Notes under the pieces: generated by a model
Seen by the model: the letters and a program-made list of their open reading frames with translations, nothing else
What the model was told of the DNA's origin: nothing
The model's database searches: none
From: Methylophilaceae bacterium
GTDB lineage: Bacteria > Pseudomonadota > Gammaproteobacteria > Burkholderiales > Methylophilaceae
Length of the DNA stretch: 64,000 nt
Direction of reading: 5' to 3'
NCBI GenBank assembly: GCA_013141125.1
Contig: JABFRO010000001.1
Coordinates: forward strand, 1,612,001 to 1,676,000
Translations under genes and position numbers: made by a program
Part shown: one piece after another, positions 60,068-64,000 of the stretch
Layout: each line of letters begins with the position of its first letter
Position numbering within the stretch: the stretch's first letter is position 1

Positions 60068-60789
60068 TTAAAACGCCGTTTCAGCTTGAGGGTTTTGATC
60101 TCGTTAATGGCCAGTGAGGGGTTCAATCCTTTCGGGCAAACATCATTGCAATTCAAAATGTTGTGGCAACGATACAAACGGTAAGGATCATCCAGATTTT
60201 CCAGGCGCTCTTGCTGCGCCTGATCGCGGCTATCTACAATAAAACGATACGCAGTCAATAATCCGGCCGGGCCGACAAACTTGTCAGGGTTCCACCAGAA
60301 CGACGGACAAGCCGCTGTGCAAGCCCCGCATAAAATACATTCATACAGCCCATCCAACTTGGCGCGCTCTTCCGGCGATTGCAAACGCTCGGTGACAGGC
60401 GGCGGATCATTGTTAATCAAGTAAGGTTTGATCGAATTGTAATTGTCAAAAAACTGCGTCATATCCACTACCAAATCGCGAATCACCGGCATCCCCGGCA
60501 AGGGGCGCAACACCACCGGCTGCTTGATCCCCGCCAACGGCGTGACACAAGCCAGACCATTCTTACCATTGATATTCATCGCATCCGACCCGCAAATGCC
60601 TTCACGGCAGGATTTACGCAGACTCAAAGTATCGTCAATCTCCTTGATCTGAATCAAGGCATCCAGCAACATGCGCGTATCCGCTGCCAGAGCAATGTCG
60701 TAATCCTGCATATAGGGTTCTTGATCGACATCGGGATTGAAACGGTAGATGGAAAATTTCATACGTTGGCTATTTATCTGGTTTGTCAT
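60064..60789 (-). CDS. sdhB: Succinate dehydrogenase iron-sulfur subunit
   Basis: About 241 residues. Carries electrons from SdhA to quinone through three clusters: [2Fe-2S] ligands in SCREGICGSDAMNI and GLACV, the [4Fe-4S] motif CILCGACTAACP, and the [3Fe-4S] set in CHNILNCNDVCPKG. Normally it follows sdhA; here the upstream gene is vapC, whose stop overlaps this start (ATG 60789-60787, TGA 60788-60786). A further ATG at 60798 lies inside vapC. The sdhCDA genes are absent from the window. Confidence 0.96.
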   Translation of the reverse strand: MTNQINSQRMKFSIYRFNPDVDQEPYMQDYDIALAADTRMLLDALIQIKEIDDTLSLRKSCREGICGSDAMNINGKNGLACVTPLAGIKQPVVLRPLPGMPVIRDLVVDMTQFFDNYNSIKPYLINNDPPPVTERLQSPEERAKLDGLYECILCGACTAACPSFWWNPDKFVGPAGLLTAYRFIVDSRDQAQQERLENLDDPYRLYRCHNILNCNDVCPKGLNPSLAINEIKTLKLKRRFK

Positions 60790-61187
60790 TGCATCCAATC
60801 TTCCATCTTCAAGCCCTCAATCCGCTCAAAATGCTTGGTGTTATGCGTGATTAAGATTAAGTTTTCAGCCAGGGCATGGGCGGCAATTTGCGTGTCCAGC
60901 TCGCAGATTAATCGGCCAGTGCGTTGCAATTGTGCTTTTAATTGCCCGTATTGGTCTGCTGCATCAATCGACCATGCAAGATTGGGCAATCTCAATAAAA
61001 AGCTATCAATCAGCAGGCGACGCATATCACCCAAGCCCAAATAAGCTTGCCCAAACCTCAACTCTGCGCAGGTAATGGCACTGATAGCACAGGCGCCATT
61101 TTGCAAAGCGCTATTCACACGTTTTTCCAGCGATGGCGAGCTACGCCGCAGATAATAACTAATGATATTGGTATCGAGCAGATACAT
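60786..61187 (-). CDS. vapC: VapC-type PIN-domain toxin, coupled to sdhB
   Basis: 133 residues: MYLLDTNIISYYLR gives the first catalytic Asp, ITCAELRFGQ the conserved Glu, and CELDTQIAAHAL with LILITHNTKHFERI the remaining acidic residue and C-terminal strand. tRNA(fMet) cleavage is the usual activity of this subtype (inference). TAATG overlap with vapB upstream and ATGA overlap with sdhB downstream put it inside a four-gene transcript with sdhB and sdhE. Confidence 0.93.
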   Translation of the reverse strand: MYLLDTNIISYYLRRSSPSLEKRVNSALQNGACAISAITCAELRFGQAYLGLGDMRRLLIDSFLLRLPNLAWSIDAADQYGQLKAQLQRTGRLICELDTQIAAHALAENLILITHNTKHFERIEGLKMEDWMQ

Positions 61188-61444
61188 TATTCCGCCCAGT
61201 CTTCCAACGGATTAGGTGAAGGTTTGTCATTACGCGGCTGTAAAAACTCATCTGAAGGGGGAAGCGATTTTAAAAAAGCGAAAAATGCCTCCAGGCTATC
61301 TGCATTAGGTTTAGGTTTTAAGGTAATCTCACCCGTCATTTCATTTTTGCTAATCCACATTTCCGTGGCATCCACACGAAAAGCTTTAGGTAATCGTACC
61401 GCCTGACTGTGACCAGTATTAAAAACTTTGGCGATGGCTTGCAT
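61187..61444 (-). CDS. vapB: VapB-type antitoxin, AbrB/SpoVT fold
   Basis: 85 residues beginning MQAIAKVFNTGHSQAVRLPK, the swapped-hairpin DNA-binding fold of VapB/MazE antitoxins, then KNEMTGEITLKPKP and a disordered toxin-binding tail. First gene of vapB-vapC-sdhB-sdhE. Its promoter should lie in 61445-61648 and may also drive sdhB. Confidence 0.93.
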   Translation of the reverse strand: MQAIAKVFNTGHSQAVRLPKAFRVDATEMWISKNEMTGEITLKPKPNADSLEAFFAFLKSLPPSDEFLQPRNDKPSPNPLEDWAE

Positions 61445-61648
61445 GACGCGCTCCCTTCGTATCTACAAAAACGTAGGTACGTTAACATGCTTTTGGACAA
61501 AATGCTATAATAATTCAAAGTGTTGCAATGATGCGTTCAACGTGAGACTCGATCTGTGTGCATAATGAGCATTCCGCGACATTGACTGAAATTTTGCAAG
61601 ACCAACCCAGAGATTTCAGCCAGGACTTTTGATTCAAGGCACTGATAA

Positions 61649-63595
61649 ATGAGGAAAACACCGTTGCAGAATCCTATTGCGTCATTTATATCTTCGGGAA
61701 TAAAAACAATCAAGCAACGAGTCTTAAATTCGGAAAGTTGGCGCTGGCGCGGGCGTGGCAAAAAAAGGCCGATTCAACCAGAACCTACTTCTGCTAAAAC
61801 TCCAGCGAAAGAAGAAAATCTTTCGATTGAAGATTTAAAAAATGCCATGGAGCGCTCCACCTCGGCCAACCGCAATTTTTTTATTTCGTTTCTGATTATT
61901 CTGCTGTACCTCATGATTATTGTCGGCAGCACCAGCGATTATCAGCTGCTGATCCCCAATTCAAAAGTCAAACTCCCGTTTGTGGATGTGGAAGTTTCTC
62001 TCATCCTGTTTTACATACTTGCGCCGATTATTGTATTGGCGGGACATTTTAATCTGCTGCAAAATCTGGAAAGCCACCACCACAAACTGCTGGCATGGCA
62101 GGCAGCATACCCAGGCAAACAGGTGCCGCGCGCCTTGATTGAGCCGTTTTTATACGACTATGCTTTGCTGGAGAACGATGGACAGCTCACCAAAGCAGTG
62201 CGCTTTTTCTCGCGGGTATTATTTTTATTTTTAGCGCCTATCGTGCTACTCACTTTTTTATGGCGCTTTACCGATTATCAAAGTCTGAGTATCACGCTCT
62301 GGCATTTGGTTTTGTTAATAGTTGATATGGGGATTCTTGTTTTTTTCCAACGCGCGATTGTTGGGCGTTGGCGTATTTCAAAACTAGGTTTGCTGATTAC
62401 GCTGTTAGCACTCTTCGAGAGTTTGCTTTTAGGGTTTATCTTAAAAACGCAAACCACAAATAATTGGCAATTTGGGCAAAATATGGAAGATTATGAAACT
62501 ATTTTCAGTCTGGTGTTACCCAGAATCAGTATTGATCATACCGAATCACTCACGCTAGACGACAAACCCTTAAGAACGCAAATGGCGTTTGATGGTGAGG
62601 TTGATTTTGCAAAATGGTTTAACCAACAAAAAGACAATGGCTGGGATTTACGTAAACGTAACTTAAAAGGCGCGCAACTTGAACGTGCAGATTTGCGCCA
62701 TGTTTTGTTAAATGAAGCACAGTTACAGGGTGCGCGTTTGATTAATGCGCAGTTACAGGGTGCGAGTTTGTTTAGAGCGCAGTTACAGGGTGCGAATTTG
62801 GATTTTGCGCAGTTACAAGGTGCGAGTTTGGTTGAAGCGCAGTTACAGGGTGCGAGTTTGTTTAGAGCGCAGTTACAGGGTGCGCGTTTGATTAATGCGC
62901 AGTTACAGGGTGCGCGTTTGTTTAGAGCGCAGTTACAGGGTGCGAATTTGGATTTTGCGCAGTTACAAGGTGCGAGTTTGGTTGAAGCGCAGTTACAGGG
63001 TGCGAGTTTGTTTAGAGCGCAGTTACAGGGTGCGCGTTTGATTAATGCGCAGTTACAGGGTGCGCGTTTGGATTTTGCGCAGTTACAGGGTGCGCGTTTG
63101 GATTTTGCGCAGTTAAAAGGTACGGTTTTGGATGGCGTATTCAAAGTCCAGTCTGCTATAGGCATTGATATAACTACTGATGTTGATTGGGAAAAACTAA
63201 GGCACTTGAATATCAATGAGCAATACTCCCAAGCTATTGACCAAGCAATGCAGCGGGTAAAAAACTTTAAACCACCCAAAGCAAGTCATTTTATTCATGA
63301 TGATCAGGCGCTAGCACAGGCGCTGCCAGAGATTTGCAAGCGTGATTATTTGGCACTACAAGGCAGCCTTGAAAACGCGACTAGGGAAAGTGCAAAAATT
63401 GTCTGGGCACAATTGCCAAGCGTTGCTGAATGCCAACCCCACCTTGAAAAAATTAAACAATGGGGGCTTACATGGGGGGGTTACGGTGAAGAGGAACGAA
63501 AAATCTATATTCCAGAAGCTTGGCCTAAGATAAAACCAAACCAAGCAACAGAAAAACCAGTCAGCAATAAAACCAAGCAAACAGAGTATCGGTGA
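61649..63595 (+). CDS. Pentapeptide-repeat membrane protein
   Basis: 648 residues. N-terminal cytoplasmic part to about 75, then several helices (NFFISFLIILLYLMIIVG, LILFYILAPIIVLAGHF, VLFLFLAPIVLLTF, WHLVLLIVDMGILVFF, LGLLITLLALFESLLLGFIL). From about 330 there is a pentapeptide-repeat solenoid that includes 14 near-identical ten-residue units AQLQGxxLxx at residues 357-496, then a C-terminal domain. Such repeats fold into a right-handed square helix; the function here is unknown. It precedes a DUF2235 gene, a pairing I believe recurs in other genomes. Confidence 0.85.
   Translation: MRKTPLQNPIASFISSGIKTIKQRVLNSESWRWRGRGKKRPIQPEPTSAKTPAKEENLSIEDLKNAMERSTSANRNFFISFLIILLYLMIIVGSTSDYQLLIPNSKVKLPFVDVEVSLILFYILAPIIVLAGHFNLLQNLESHHHKLLAWQAAYPGKQVPRALIEPFLYDYALLENDGQLTKAVRFFSRVLFLFLAPIVLLTFLWRFTDYQSLSITLWHLVLLIVDMGILVFFQRAIVGRWRISKLGLLITLLALFESLLLGFILKTQTTNNWQFGQNMEDYETIFSLVLPRISIDHTESLTLDDKPLRTQMAFDGEVDFAKWFNQQKDNGWDLRKRNLKGAQLERADLRHVLLNEAQLQGARLINAQLQGASLFRAQLQGANLDFAQLQGASLVEAQLQGASLFRAQLQGARLINAQLQGARLFRAQLQGANLDFAQLQGASLVEAQLQGASLFRAQLQGARLINAQLQGARLDFAQLQGARLDFAQLKGTVLDGVFKVQSAIGIDITTDVDWEKLRHLNINEQYSQAIDQAMQRVKNFKPPKASHFIHDDQALAQALPEICKRDYLALQGSLENATRESAKIVWAQLPSVAECQPHLEKIKQWGLTWGGYGEEERKIYIPEAWPKIKPNQATEKPVSNKTKQTEYR
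62717..63136 (+). repeat. 30-bp coding minisatellite with a 150-bp higher-order repeat
   Basis: Fourteen 30-bp units of form GCGCAGTTACAGGGTGCG plus 12 variable bases. The last four residues of each unit run RLIN, SLFR, NLDF, SLVE, SLFR, then RLIN, RLFR, NLDF, SLVE, SLFR, then RLIN, RLDF, RLDF, VLDG. Units 1-5 and 6-10 are near copies 150 bp apart; a CAA variant codon recurs at 62816-62818 and 62966-62968. This implies recent unequal exchange. Confidence 0.93.
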
Positions 63596-63700
63596 GCAAA
63601 AAAACTAAAGGTTCGACTCAGCTAGCACAGTGAGCAATGTGCTTTTAAATTTATCGGGGCATTAAAACTTAATTTCAATAAATTAAACAGGGAGCCAAGC

Positions 63701-63898
63701 ATGAAAAAACTGATTGTGTGTTGTGATGGGAGTTGGAATACGCTAGAGCAAGAGCATGATGGCGTGCCTGTGCCGACCAATGTGGGTAAGTTGTATTTTG
63801 CGCTAGACCATACCAAACCAGAGGAACAAATTGCTTATTACCACCCCGGTGTTGGCACTAGCCCCGGCTTAAACGACAAAGCCCGTAGGTTGGGCTGA
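63701..63898 (+). pseudogene. DUF2235 alpha/beta-hydrolase gene, truncated after about 60 codons
   Basis: The N-terminus MKKLIVCCDGSWNTLEQEHD, then VPTNVGKLYFALD and AYYHPGVGTS, is the start of DUF2235 (T6SS Tle1-like phospholipase/hydrolase family, usually 350-500 residues). The frame then runs GLNDKARRLG and stops inside the palindromic element at 63879-63971, so the catalytic core is lost. GGGAGC ribosome site present. The remainder of the gene may continue beyond the window. Confidence 0.75.
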
Positions 63899-63971
63899 AG
63901 CATGAAGCCCAACACATGATGCGCAGTGTTAAATGTTGGGCTTCCAAAAGTCAGCCCAACCTACAGGGCTT
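63879..63971. mobile_element. Palindromic repeat element (MITE/REP-like) inserted in the DUF2235 gene
   Basis: About 93 bp with nested inverted repeats: outer arms TAGGTTGGGCTGA / TCAGCCCAACCTA bordered by AAGCCC and GGGCTT, inner arms GAAGCCCAACA / TGTTGGGCTTC. No coding capacity. TAGGTTGGGCTGA-type repeats are dispersed in many proteobacteria. Confidence 0.8.
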
Positions 63972-64000
63972 AAAAAAGGGCGAGCAAAATTTGCCCACCC

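Noticed and set aside
62536-63279. Long minus-strand frame with Cys-rich APCNCA repeats
   Set aside because: It is the mirror of the 30-bp coding repeat; a 30-bp period keeps all frames open, and the plus-strand protein has membrane helices and a proper start.

Overview
This window comes from a Gram-negative proteobacterium that oxidises methane with the soluble methane monooxygenase (sMMO). The first 9 kb hold a complete sMMO cluster on the minus strand, in the order mmoX, mmoX, mmoY, mmoB, mmoZ, mmoD, mmoC. A GAF-type regulator (probably MmoR) follows and runs off the left edge. The rest is mostly core housekeeping. The lptD-surA-pdxA-rsmA-adk string, the divergent amgK-murU pair, sucCD, argA, cysM, groESL and sdhBE place it in the Gamma- or Betaproteobacteria. 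A phosphoribulokinase gene next to adk suggests a Calvin cycle, and I lean (weakly, by inference) towards a Gallionellaceae/Nitrosomonadales-like betaproteobacterium rather than a classical Methylococcales methanotroph. I found no tRNA, rRNA, CRISPR array or transposase gene.

Layout. 1-9.4 kb: sMMO cluster with two tandem mmoX genes. 9.9-16.3 kb: NAD synthetase, a frameshifted ankyrin gene, sucDC, serB and a periplasmic cyclophilin. 16.3-23.4 kb: two membrane proteins, the ydbH-ynbE-ydbL operon, cysM, and argA with an unusual N-terminal DNA-binding domain. 23.5-28.5 kb: a TonB-dependent receptor resembling the PQQ receptor PqqU/YncD beside a quinoprotein-dehydrogenase-associated SoxYZ-like carrier, then cytochrome b561. 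28.7-39 kb: prk, adk, the outer-membrane biogenesis string, cell-wall recycling genes and a YcgR-like protein. 39-50 kb: ABC exporter, vapBC, an AAA ATPase, bioA, groESL under apparent CIRCE/sigma-32 control, and pepP. 50-56.4 kb: an iron-type uptake cluster (broken PepSY protein, siderophore receptor, DJ-1/PfpI protein, TonB, ExbB, ExbD) and a lipocalin. 56.6-58.3 kb: a third, stand-alone mmoX. 58.9-64 kb: a methyltransferase, sdhB-sdhE fused head-to-tail to a vapBC module, a pentapeptide-repeat membrane protein with a 30-bp coding minisatellite, and a DUF2235 gene cut short by a palindromic element.

The most striking system is the three-copy mmoX family. Each copy has its own near-consensus sigma-54 promoter (TGGCAC/T-N5-TTGCT), an upstream ATACAGTGTAT-like element roughly 95-155 bp further upstream, and the same pair of RNA hairpins after its stop codon. 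Copies 1 and 3 are 48 kb apart and differ by one residue, and copy 3 carries a short patch matching copy 2, which suggests gene conversion. Together these point to a dispersed, co-regulated gene-dosage arrangement for the hydroxylase alpha subunit. Other items worth checking are the XRE-ArgA fusion, the vapBC-sdhBE translational coupling, and the possible PQQ-scavenging locus.
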